Origin: Lentzea indica
GTDB lineage: Bacteria > Actinomycetota > Actinomycetes > Mycobacteriales > Pseudonocardiaceae
Length of the DNA stretch: 39,790 nt
NCBI RefSeq assembly: GCF_012184385.1
Contig: NZ_VSRL01000061.1
Coordinates: forward strand, 1-39,790
Direction: 5' to 3'
A program made the translations under genes and the position numbers. The notes below the pieces were generated by a model. The model worked only from the letters and a program-made list of their open reading frames with translations, had not been told where the DNA came from and did no database searches. This document shows, piece by piece, positions 1 through 7,219 of this stretch (its first letter is position 1; each line of letters opens with the position of its first letter).

Positions 1-315
1 ATCGCCTCGCACTGGCCGGTGGCCTGCGCGACCTGGCAGAGGTCACGCCGGTCGGTGATCGCCGACCGCGCGGTGATGTACGCCGAGACATCGCTGGCGA
101 ACGTGCCCGCCCGGATGCACGGCAGCAGGCTCATGCTGACCCTGCGCATGGCCGACAGCCAGGCGTGCCGCGGCGACCTCGACGCCGCCGTGGAGCTGGC
201 ACGGCCGGTGATGGCGGCGGTGGCCTCAGCTCCGGCCACCCCCATCCGCCACGAGCTCCGCAGGCTCCGCACCCGGCTGGGCAGCCGATTCGCCGAACTG
301 CTTGACAGTCTTTGA
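1..315 (+). CDS. C-terminal end of a probable TPR-containing regulator (5' truncated)
   Basis: An open frame enters from the left edge and ends at TGA 313-315, giving about 104 residues. The sequence is Ala/Arg/Leu-rich and helical, with an A-A-V-E-L-A-type segment and an R-L-R-T-R-L end. This resembles the C-terminal tetratricopeptide-like tails of actinobacterial XRE-type regulators. No DNA-binding domain is visible because the N-terminus lies outside the window, so the family is a guess from composition and repeat pattern. It precedes the saccharolytic locus and is separated from it by about 460 bp, so I treat it as an unrelated neighbour. Confidence 0.5.
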   Translation: MASHWPVACATWQRSRRSVIADRAVMYAETSLANVPARMHGSRLMLTLRMADSQACRGDLDAAVELARPVMAAVASAPATPIRHELRRLRTRLGSRFAELLDSL

Positions 316-542
316 CATGAAGGGGCGTGGAACCCAGGAAGGCGCTTTCCGCCTGCCACCACAAGGTGCGCGGCGATCACAGCGTCTCGGTTCAACCTGG
401 TTCGACATGAGCTCGTCGAACGTCACGTCGATTCGACTGCCGCAAGAATCGCCTGCGACCGTGCTTCTCGCAGCTGCGGACTGATCATCCCAAAAGGACT
501 TCTCCGCAAGACACGCGTGCGGGCCATGCCCAGCGAGCTGCT

Positions 543-554
543 TGAACCGTTCCA
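543..554. promoter_or_regulatory. Weak LacI-type operator candidate
   Basis: The 12-mer TGAACCGTTCCA has a central CG and matches 8 of 12 positions of its own reverse complement. It resembles the AANCGNTT core seen elsewhere in the locus but with one mismatch. It is about 58 bp centre-to-centre from the next site. Confidence 0.28.
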
Positions 555-599
555 AGTTGGCCTGCGTCCAGCAGGCCACAGCGGGTCGCCGTTCGGTTG

Positions 600-613
600 G
601 GAAAGCGCTTACC
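600..613. promoter_or_regulatory. LacI-type operator, AAGCGCTT core, upstream of GH53
   Basis: GGAAAGCGCTTACC matches its reverse complement at 12 of 14 positions. The core AAGCGCTT differs from the AAACGNTT core of the other sites in this locus. It could be bound by a different LacI-family protein, such as a cellobiose/CebR-like regulator, or be a variant site for LacI 1. Confidence 0.5.
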
Positions 614-651
614 TTCTTTGTTACACCAAAGTTGGCCCTTGCGCGGGGGAT

Positions 652-663
652 TGAAACGGTTCA
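652..663. promoter_or_regulatory. LacI-type operator upstream of GH53 galactanase
   Basis: TGAAACGGTTCA fits the general LacI-family/cre consensus TGNAANCGNTTNCA and the AANCGNTT core shared by sites at 11851, 11982, 13937, 21327 and 21393. It lies about 110 bp before the GH53 start, so it probably controls the GH53-GH43 unit. Confidence 0.55.
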
Positions 664-774
664 TCGTGACTACCCGACGTCCAACGCGACAGAAGCACGC
701 TCGGGCCGTCTGCCGGTCCGGCGTGACCGCTACCTGCCACTGGGCCACTCGCAACCGCACATGTCGGGAGAGAC

Positions 775-2661
775 ATGATCGCTCGGTTTCGGTCCCGCGT
801 CACCGCGGCATTCACCGCCTTCGCGACCATTGCGGCCGGGCTGTTGACAGCTCCCCCGCCGGCGCACGCCATCTACGGCACCGCCGCCATCTTGCCGATC
901 GAGAGCAACATCGCCGCCAAGTTCTGGGCCTCCGCCACGGCGAGCAGCGGTTCGTCCACCGCCCGGTCGGCGATAGACGGGAATCCGGAGACGGCCTGGT
1001 ACCCGGACGGTCCCGGTGCCCGGCAGCAGCTGACCGTCGACCTCGGCGGCGCCTACGACAACCTGCGCAAGGTCAAGGTGCTCTTCGCCCGCCGCGGCGT
1101 GACCCACCGGTACGTCGTCGAGGCCTCGTCCGACGGCCGCCGGTGGAGCGAGATCGCCGACAGGTCCGGCAACCGGGCCGCGGCACGGGGAGCCGTGCAC
1201 CTGTTCACCCGGCCGGGAACCCGCTTCGTCCGGCTCACCGTCATCGGCGCCGCCGAGGTCGGCGTGAGCGAGCTCCAGGTCTTCAACTACCTGCGCGACG
1301 ACCTCGTCCTCGGCGCCGATCTGTCCTGGATGGACGATCGCAGGAACCACCAGTACTGGGTCGACCCCCTGTCCGCGGACAAGGGCGCGGGGCCGCACGT
1401 GCTCGACGTGGTCAAGGACCGCGGGATGGAGTACTCCCGGCTGCGGATCTTCAACGAGCCGAGGAGCGAGAGCACCGGCCAGCCGAACGCGATCCCGTAC
1501 CAGGGACCGCAGCGCTCGCTGCAGCCCGCGCGGTGGATCAAGGACCGGAAGATGGGCCTCGGCATCGACTTCCACTACGCGGACTCCTGGGCGGACCCGA
1601 GCAAGCAACCGAAACCGCGCGCCTGGGCCCAGCTGGAGTTCGCCGACCTGACCAAGGCGGTGTACGGCTACACCCGGGACTACCTCCGCCAGCTGATCCG
1701 GCAAGGCACCACGCCGGACAAGGTCGCCGTCGGAAACGAGATCATCAACGGCTTCCTGTACGGCAGCGAGGCGGCCCTCATCGGCACGACCGCGCCGCCC
1801 TACTTCGTCGACCAGGCCGACGTCTACCAGTCGAAGCCGGGCGGGGGCTTGCTGTGGCGCTACTGGCAGTCGGCCGACCCCGCCGAGCAACGGCTCTACG
1901 ACGAGGCGTGGGACCGGTTCACCACGCTGGCCGCGTCCGGGATCAAGGCCGTCCGCGACACCTCGCCGAAGTCCAAAGTGGAGATCCACGTGATCGTCGG
2001 CACCGGGCGGCTCGAGAAGACCATGGAGTTCTGGCACCAGTTCCTGACCAGGGTGATGGCCAAGGGGCAAAACCCCGACGTGCTCGCGATCTCGTACTAC
2101 CCGGAGTGGCACGGCTCGCCAGAGGCCCTGGACACCAACCTCCACAGGATCGCGACGACCTACCCCGGCTACGAGATCGAGATCGCCGAGACGTCCTACC
2201 CCGCGTCCGGTGGCGGTGGCGCGCCGATGCCCAACTCGCCCTTCCCCAGGACGATCCAGGGGCAGGCGGACGCCATCCAGCGGGTCTTCCAGGCCGCCAA
2301 CGACGTGGTCGGCAACCGGGGCGCCGGCGTGCTGGTCTGGGAACCGGTCGGCTGGCAGACGATGTTCCGGGCCGTGCCCGGCATGGCCGACACCTACGAG
2401 CCGCACGCGTCGATCAACGTGTTCAACGCGAGCCAGGCCAAGCACGTCCTGGAGGACACGGTCCACATCACCACCCGTGTGGGCGGAGTCCCGAGGCTCC
2501 CCTCCTCCATCCGCAAGCTCACCACCGCGACCAACGCCCTCACGACGATCCCCGTTCGCTGGCAACCACTGCCGGACGGAGCAACCGACAGGCCCGGCGA
2601 GGTCGTTGTCATCGGGACCACGGCGCTGGGCAAGGTCACCGCGGTCATCGACGTGATCTAG
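775..2661 (+). CDS. Secreted endo-beta-1,4-galactanase, GH53, with F5/8C (CBM32-like) and Big_4 domains
   Basis: The 628-residue protein has a Sec signal peptide (about 1-32, ending in an AHA site). An F5/8 type C/discoidin-like module follows (about 35-175), then a GH53 barrel (about 178-535) and a C-terminal bacterial Ig-like Big_4 domain (about 545-625). GH53 hallmarks are the G-A-D-L-S-W opening strand, D-F-H-Y-A-D-S-W-A-D-P, the acid/base Glu322 in V-G-N-E-I and the nucleophile Glu472 in I-A-E-T-S-Y-P. GH53 enzymes cut internal beta-1,4-galactosyl links of type I (arabino)galactan, the main RG-I side chain. The ATG follows a GGGAGAGAC ribosome site. It is the first gene of a + unit with the CBM42-GH43 gene 10 bp downstream, and LacI-type sites lie upstream. 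A second, single-domain GH53 is at 30406. Confidence 0.92.
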   Translation: MIARFRSRVTAAFTAFATIAAGLLTAPPPAHAIYGTAAILPIESNIAAKFWASATASSGSSTARSAIDGNPETAWYPDGPGARQQLTVDLGGAYDNLRKVKVLFARRGVTHRYVVEASSDGRRWSEIADRSGNRAAARGAVHLFTRPGTRFVRLTVIGAAEVGVSELQVFNYLRDDLVLGADLSWMDDRRNHQYWVDPLSADKGAGPHVLDVVKDRGMEYSRLRIFNEPRSESTGQPNAIPYQGPQRSLQPARWIKDRKMGLGIDFHYADSWADPSKQPKPRAWAQLEFADLTKAVYGYTRDYLRQLIRQGTTPDKVAVGNEIINGFLYGSEAALIGTTAPPYFVDQADVYQSKPGGGLLWRYWQSADPAEQRLYDEAWDRFTTLAASGIKAVRDTSPKSKVEIHVIVGTGRLEKTMEFWHQFLTRVMAKGQNPDVLAISYYPEWHGSPEALDTNLHRIATTYPGYEIEIAETSYPASGGGGAPMPNSPFPRTIQGQADAIQRVFQAANDVVGNRGAGVLVWEPVGWQTMFRAVPGMADTYEPHASINVFNASQAKHVLEDTVHITTRVGGVPRLPSSIRKLTTATNALTTIPVRWQPLPDGATDRPGEVVVIGTTALGKVTAVIDVI

Positions 2662-2671
2662 AGAGGGCGAC

Positions 2672-4081
2672 ATGAACCGACCAGCACGTGCTCTGGCGGT
2701 GACGACTCTCGTCGTCTCGGCCGCCATCCTTCCCGTCGCCCCGGCGCCCGCGGACGTCCTGCCCGCCGCAACGATCCCCACTGGGGCACAGTCGCTGGAG
2801 CCGGTGAACCTGCCCGGCTGGTTCGTCCAGCACAGCGACCGGCTGGGCCGGCTCGGCACGGTCACCTCCGGGAGTTCGGCGCAGGCCAAGTCGGACGCCA
2901 CGTTCACCGTCGTGTCCGGTCTCGCGTCACCGTCGTGTTATTCCTTCCAGGCCACCAACGGGCTGTTCCTGCGACACCGGGACTATCGCGTGCGACTAGA
3001 GGGCAACACGGGCACAGCGGAGTTCCGCGGCGACGCGACGTTCTGCCCCGCAACGGGTTCGGTGACCGGCTCGGTGTCGCTGGTGTCGTTCAACTTTCCG
3101 AACCGGCGGCTCCGGCACCGCAACCTCGAGCTCTGGCTCGACCCGAACCAGGACACCGCGGAGTTCCGGGCCGACAGCTCCTTCCGGTTGACCGCTCCGT
3201 GGACGCCCAAGACCACCAAGGGTCCGGTCATCCCCGGGCTGTTCGCGGATCCGCACATCACCAACTTCAACGGCCGGTACTACCTCTACCCCACGACCGA
3301 TGGCTACGCGAGCTGGTCTGCGCCCCACTACAAGGCTTTCTCCTCGACCGACTTGGTCAACTGGACCGACCACGGCGTGATCCTGAACCACGGACCGGAC
3401 GTGTCGTGGGCCGACAACTCGGCGTGGGCGCCGGCGGTGGTCGCCAAGAACGGCCGCCACTACCTGTACTTCAGCGGTGGTGCCGCATCCGGCAACACCG
3501 CCAAGCAACTCGGGGTCGCCGTGTCCGACTCCCCCACCGGCCCGTTCCGGGACGCCCTGGGCACACCGCTGATCCGGGCTGGAGCGTACTCAGGACAGGC
3601 CATCGACCCCATGGTGTTCACTGATGACAATGGACAGTCCTATCTCTACTGGGGCAACGGAGCGGCGCACGTCGTTCCGCTGAACCCCGACATGATCTCG
3701 TTCAACCCGGCGGCGGTGCGCACGATCACGACTTCCGGGTTCCGCGAGGCGGCGTTTGTGTTGAAGCGCAACGGCACTTACTACTTCATGTGGTCGGAAG
3801 GCGACACCCGCGACGAGAACTACCAGGTCGCCTACGCGACCGGCCCGTCCCCACTCGGACCGTGGACCAAGCGCGGCGTCGTGCTCCAGAAACGGCTGAG
3901 CCTCGGCATCAAGGGCACCGGGCACCACTCGGTGGTCAAAGCGCCCGGCACCGACACCTGGCACGTCGCCTACCACCGCTTCGCGGTGCCCGCGGGAAAC
4001 GGCACCAACCGCGAGGTGACCATCGACCGCATGGCGTTCGACGCCGACGGCACCATCGCCACGATCGTCCCGACCCTCTGA
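2672..4081 (+). CDS. Secreted GH43 glycosidase with N-terminal AbfB/CBM42 domain (probable arabinofuranosidase)
   Basis: This 469-residue protein has a signal peptide (about 1-28). An arabinofuranose-binding AbfB (CBM42) beta-trefoil follows (about 45-175), with repeated F-L-R-H-R-D and L-R-H-R-N-L motifs. A five-bladed GH43 propeller fills about 180-469. The GH43 triad is visible as the base Asp in F-A-D-P-H, the pKa-modulating Asp in A-I-D-P-M and the acid Glu in F-R-E-A-A-F. CBM42 binds arabinofuranose side chains, so release of alpha-L-arabinose from arabinan or arabinogalactan is the best guess; exact specificity cannot be read from sequence. It starts 10 bp after the GH53 stop behind a GAGAGGGCGAC ribosome site, so the two are probably co-transcribed. 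It ends at the hairpin at 4103-4143. Confidence 0.88.
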   Translation: MNRPARALAVTTLVVSAAILPVAPAPADVLPAATIPTGAQSLEPVNLPGWFVQHSDRLGRLGTVTSGSSAQAKSDATFTVVSGLASPSCYSFQATNGLFLRHRDYRVRLEGNTGTAEFRGDATFCPATGSVTGSVSLVSFNFPNRRLRHRNLELWLDPNQDTAEFRADSSFRLTAPWTPKTTKGPVIPGLFADPHITNFNGRYYLYPTTDGYASWSAPHYKAFSSTDLVNWTDHGVILNHGPDVSWADNSAWAPAVVAKNGRHYLYFSGGAASGNTAKQLGVAVSDSPTGPFRDALGTPLIRAGAYSGQAIDPMVFTDDNGQSYLYWGNGAAHVVPLNPDMISFNPAAVRTITTSGFREAAFVLKRNGTYYFMWSEGDTRDENYQVAYATGPSPLGPWTKRGVVLQKRLSLGIKGTGHHSVVKAPGTDTWHVAYHRFAVPAGNGTNREVTIDRMAFDADGTIATIVPTL

Positions 4082-4102
4082 CCGCTGGTGCCGTAGCGCG
4101 AC

Positions 4103-4143
4103 CCGACCTCCACCCCGGCGCCGATGGCCGTGGTGGAGGTCGG
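4103..4143. terminator. Bidirectional hairpin terminator between convergent units
   Basis: A perfect 12-bp inverted repeat (CCGACCTCCACC at 4103-4114 and its complement at 4132-4143) encloses a 17-nt loop. It sits between the convergent stop codons at 4081 and 4170. There is no T-tract, which is normal for actinomycete terminators. Confidence 0.75.
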
Positions 4144-4169
4144 CGATCACGCCGCTGACGCTGCCCTGG

Positions 4170-5876
4170 TTACGGTGAGGTCTTGACCAGTGAGAGTTGG
4201 TCGACGATGACACCGCCCGAACCCGACGCCCGCACGGTGACGGTGGCGGCCCCGCTGGGTAGCACGATGCCGGTGAGCTCACGCTTGGCCCAGCCGCCCG
4301 ACGACGGGACAGTCAGGGTGCGTTGGCTGCCGTTGGCGCCGGTGATCACGACCTGTCCGGCACTGCCCCGAGCATGCAGGGCGAGGGTGTAGGTGCCCGC
4401 GGGCACCGACTCGATCCGCTGCTCCACGCCGCCCCTGTTGCTCACCTGGAGGGCGAAGCGAGACCCGTTCACGCCACCGTTGACGTTGGTCACCGAACCG
4501 CCGAGGTTCCGCCATCCCCGTACACTGGAGACGATGATGCGGTCGGCCTGGATGTCCGGGTTCAGGATGTAGTTGTTCGCCGGCCCGACGCGCCATTCGC
4601 CGGTCGTGACGTTGAACTGCCACTGGCTCACCGAGTGGAACCGCGGCCGCGCACCGGTCTTGGTGATCGGCACCCACTGGTTGTAGCCGATGCCGTTCCA
4701 GGCGAAGTCGGCCCAGCGGTCGCCGGCGTAGACCACGGTGTTCTGCTTGGTGCCCTTGACCGTCACGAAGAACCCGGTCTGGGTCACGTGGCTGTAGTCC
4801 ATCTCGGTGCCGGCAAGGACGTACTCGCTGCTGTAGGAGCCCTGGACGTTGCTGCTGGTCGACTCATTGACGTAGTTGACCGAGGTGTTCCAGCCGTGCA
4901 GGTCCGACGCCGCGTGGTAGTACTTGCCGTCGAGCTTGAACATGGCGTTGCCCTCGCGACCGGCGCCGCGGCGGATCTCCACGCCTGGCTCGATCCGCAG
5001 CGAGTCGGACTCCCGGAACTTGGCCACGAAGCCACGCGAACGCCCTTCGCGGTTGGAGAAGATCAGGTAGTCCTTGCCGTTGTCGTCGGTGAACACCGTC
5101 TGGTCACCGGTGCCGGTCGTGGGCGAGTTGGTGATCTGCGTCTGGAAGTAGCCGTAGTCGAAGGTGTCGGTCGGCGAGTCGCCCTGCAACAGCAGAACAC
5201 CGTGTCCGCCGCGACCGGTGTGCCACATCTGCACGGCGAGCACGTACTTGCCGGTGTTCTCGTTGTACGAGACACCGAGCCGCCCGACCCAGCCCGCACC
5301 ACCCAGGTTGGCGCCACTGCCGACGCCCGTGGAACGCGTCGCGACCCGGTTCTCGAACTTCCAGTTCACCAAGTCCTTCGACGAGTACACCGGGATCGAG
5401 ACGAACGAGACGTTCCCGTCGTACTTGCGCGTCGGGTTGGCCCGGTAGAGCTCGGCACCGGTGTAGTGCACGCCGTACCAGTAGTAGGTGTCGCCGAACT
5501 TGAAGACTCCGCCACCCTGCGAATAGATCGGGTTGCCGCTGGTGTCGTTCCAGAAGGTGTTGTTCGTGATGGTCTGGAACGTGCCCTCGTCCGCGGCCTT
5601 CAGCTCGGCGGCGGCGTTCATCAGCGCCGTCTTCGCGGCAGCGACTTCCGAAGTGGCGGCCGACCTGTTGCCGGCGACGCCGGCCGCGGTGGTCAACGCC
5701 TTGGCGAAGGGAGCCCAGGAGTCCGCCGTGTACTTGTCCGGAACGCGGGTCTGGTAGTCGCGGACCAGATGCTCCAGACCTCGCTCCGTCGGCTCCGCCG
5801 CAGCGGGGCTCGCCGAGAGTGGTACCACTGTCGCCACCAACAGCATCGCGGCGACGGATAGCTTCCAGTACCTCAA
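4170..5876 (-). CDS. Secreted GH43-family enzyme with FIVAR domain, exo-beta-1,3-galactanase-like
   Basis: From the chosen start the protein has 568 residues. It has a signal peptide (M-R-Y-W-K-L-S... ending near A-A-A), a three-helix FIVAR-type module (about 32-100), a GH43-like propeller (about 100-420) and a C-terminal jelly-roll, CBM-like domain. The first blade carries S-Q-G-G-G-V-F instead of the usual A-D-P catalytic base. This recalls GH43_24 exo-beta-1,3-galactanases and related GH43_34 enzymes, which lack that Asp. A role on (arabino)galactan side chains is likely; the subfamily is uncertain. I chose TTG at 5876 because GGAAGGTGA precedes it at proper spacing and overlaps the upstream stop at 5881. 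Longer in-frame starts at 5891 and 5921 would run into the PL9 gene. It is last in the PL26-PL11-PL9-GH43 unit. Confidence 0.82.
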   Translation of the reverse strand: MRYWKLSVAAMLLVATVVPLSASPAAAEPTERGLEHLVRDYQTRVPDKYTADSWAPFAKALTTAAGVAGNRSAATSEVAAAKTALMNAAAELKAADEGTFQTITNNTFWNDTSGNPIYSQGGGVFKFGDTYYWYGVHYTGAELYRANPTRKYDGNVSFVSIPVYSSKDLVNWKFENRVATRSTGVGSGANLGGAGWVGRLGVSYNENTGKYVLAVQMWHTGRGGHGVLLLQGDSPTDTFDYGYFQTQITNSPTTGTGDQTVFTDDNGKDYLIFSNREGRSRGFVAKFRESDSLRIEPGVEIRRGAGREGNAMFKLDGKYYHAASDLHGWNTSVNYVNESTSSNVQGSYSSEYVLAGTEMDYSHVTQTGFFVTVKGTKQNTVVYAGDRWADFAWNGIGYNQWVPITKTGARPRFHSVSQWQFNVTTGEWRVGPANNYILNPDIQADRIIVSSVRGWRNLGGSVTNVNGGVNGSRFALQVSNRGGVEQRIESVPAGTYTLALHARGSAGQVVITGANGSQRTLTVPSSGGWAKRELTGIVLPSGAATVTVRASGSGGVIVDQLSLVKTSP

Positions 5877-5880
5877 GATG

Positions 5881-7215
5881 TCACCTTCCATCGTTCTCGA
5901 ACGCGCCGAGGTCCGGCGCACTCCCGCTGTGGGGCAGGCCGACGTTGGTGCCCCTGTCGATCAGGGCGCTGGTCGCGGTGAGGCGGAGATGGGGCAGCAC
6001 GGGCAGACTGCCGTCGGCTTGGCGGGGTGTGTCCCAGTCGGACGTCGACACGCTCCGGAACTGTGCGTCCGACAGTGGAACACCGAGATTCCAGGAGTTG
6101 TGCGAAGCCGTCGTGCCGTTCATGTTCGCAAGCAGCGTGCCGGTGTAGGCGATGTTGTTGCGCAGGTTGCCCCTGCCGACGGAGGCACCGCTTGAGTTGA
6201 TTCCCCGCATGTCGAAGTCGGGGCGGTTGCCGTAGCTGGTGTTGTTGAAGTAGTCGTTGGCCACCGGGTGGTGGTTGGAGTAGAAGCCCGCGGCCTTGTT
6301 GAGGAACGCCACAGAGAAGCGGACGGTGTGCTTCACCGCCCTGGTGTCGTACTCGCGGCCGAAGCCGCCCATCTTGAAACCGGCACCGTTGCCGGCAGAC
6401 GTCGTCGTCCCCGGCACGTACCCGTTGCGCCACGCCCACGAGTTCTCGATGAGCACGGGCGAGTAGGTGGAGATCAGGTCGAACCCGTCATCGGCGTTCC
6501 ACCACGCGCGGCACCCCCGGAACACGTTCGCGGGCCGTCCGGCGGGCGTGTAGTGCGACCCGAACCCGTCGGCGTTCTCGCCGGGGCTGTCGTTGCTGCG
6601 CAGGTCGTAGTTGTCGTGCGAGTCCGAGTTGAGGACGAGGTTGCCGCCCCCGCCGTTGATGAACAGGCCGGTGCCCATGTGGTGATGGGTGTCGATCTGC
6701 TCGAAGATGTTGTTGCTGCCGGAGATCCACAGCCCCCAGGACTCGGCGTTGCGGTTGTTGTTCTGCGGTACGCCGGTGACTTCCAGTCCTTTGAGGTGAA
6801 TCCAGCTGCCGGTGACGCTGAAGCCCTTGATGCGGCAGTCGTCCTTCATGCGCGAGAAGTCGAAGACCGGCTTCTCTCCCGGATGGGCCCAGTACCGGAT
6901 CGGGTTGCCCGAGCTGCCGCTCTTGTTCAGGGTGATCGCGTCGACTCTGGCCGTCTGGCTCGAGCAGGCGCTGTTCGCACGGGTGTAGGCGTACCTGCCG
7001 CCCCGGAAGTAGACGGTGTCCCCCGCCTTGGCGGCTGTCTGCGCGCGGGCGATCGACACCCACGGCGCGGCCTGGGTGCCGGCCGCACTGTCATTTCCGT
7101 TGGGAGCGACGTAGTAGACGCTCGCGGCCGATGCCGGGCCGGCGGCGATCACGAGAGGGGTCGCCGTGATCACCGCGACCAGGAGCGCGCGGGTCAGGTA
7201 GATCGTGTTCTTCAC
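5881..7215 (-). CDS. Secreted PL9-family pectate/rhamnogalacturonan lyase
   Basis: The 444-residue protein has a signal peptide (about 1-30) followed by a right-handed parallel beta-helix. It opens with the Y-Y-V-A-P-N-G-N-D-S motif typical of PL9-like helices, then shows G-D-T-V-Y-F-R-G-G, G-E-N-A-D-G-F and N-A-D-D-G-F-D-L. The Asp-rich N-A-D-D-G-F-D segment matches the calcium site of PL9 enzymes, and Lys281 in G-A-G-F-K-M-G-G matches their catalytic lysine. PL9 members cleave homogalacturonan or RG-I by beta-elimination; the RG lyases next to it favour RG-I. The GTG start lies 4 bp after the PL11 stop behind CAGGTGA. It is third in a four-gene lyase unit. Confidence 0.85.
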   Translation of the reverse strand: MKNTIYLTRALLVAVITATPLVIAAGPASAASVYYVAPNGNDSAAGTQAAPWVSIARAQTAAKAGDTVYFRGGRYAYTRANSACSSQTARVDAITLNKSGSSGNPIRYWAHPGEKPVFDFSRMKDDCRIKGFSVTGSWIHLKGLEVTGVPQNNNRNAESWGLWISGSNNIFEQIDTHHHMGTGLFINGGGGNLVLNSDSHDNYDLRSNDSPGENADGFGSHYTPAGRPANVFRGCRAWWNADDGFDLISTYSPVLIENSWAWRNGYVPGTTTSAGNGAGFKMGGFGREYDTRAVKHTVRFSVAFLNKAAGFYSNHHPVANDYFNNTSYGNRPDFDMRGINSSGASVGRGNLRNNIAYTGTLLANMNGTTASHNSWNLGVPLSDAQFRSVSTSDWDTPRQADGSLPVLPHLRLTATSALIDRGTNVGLPHSGSAPDLGAFENDGR

Positions 7216-7219
7216 AACG

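Larger units (their letters stand above)
316..774. other. Gene-free upstream region of the galactanase unit
   Basis: I see no convincing gene in this stretch: the short ORFs here have no ribosome site or recognisable protein. It holds three LacI-type inverted repeats, annotated separately around 543, 600 and 652, upstream of the GH53 gene. I could not settle on a clear -35/-10 pair. Confidence 0.6.

Noticed and set aside
597..2675. Long overlapping open frames on both strands across the GH53 gene (for example 597-2675 + and 2907-730 -)
   Set aside because: They are Arg/Pro- or Val/Gly-rich translations typical of shadow frames in GC-rich DNA, without domains or ribosome sites; the GH53 frame explains the region.
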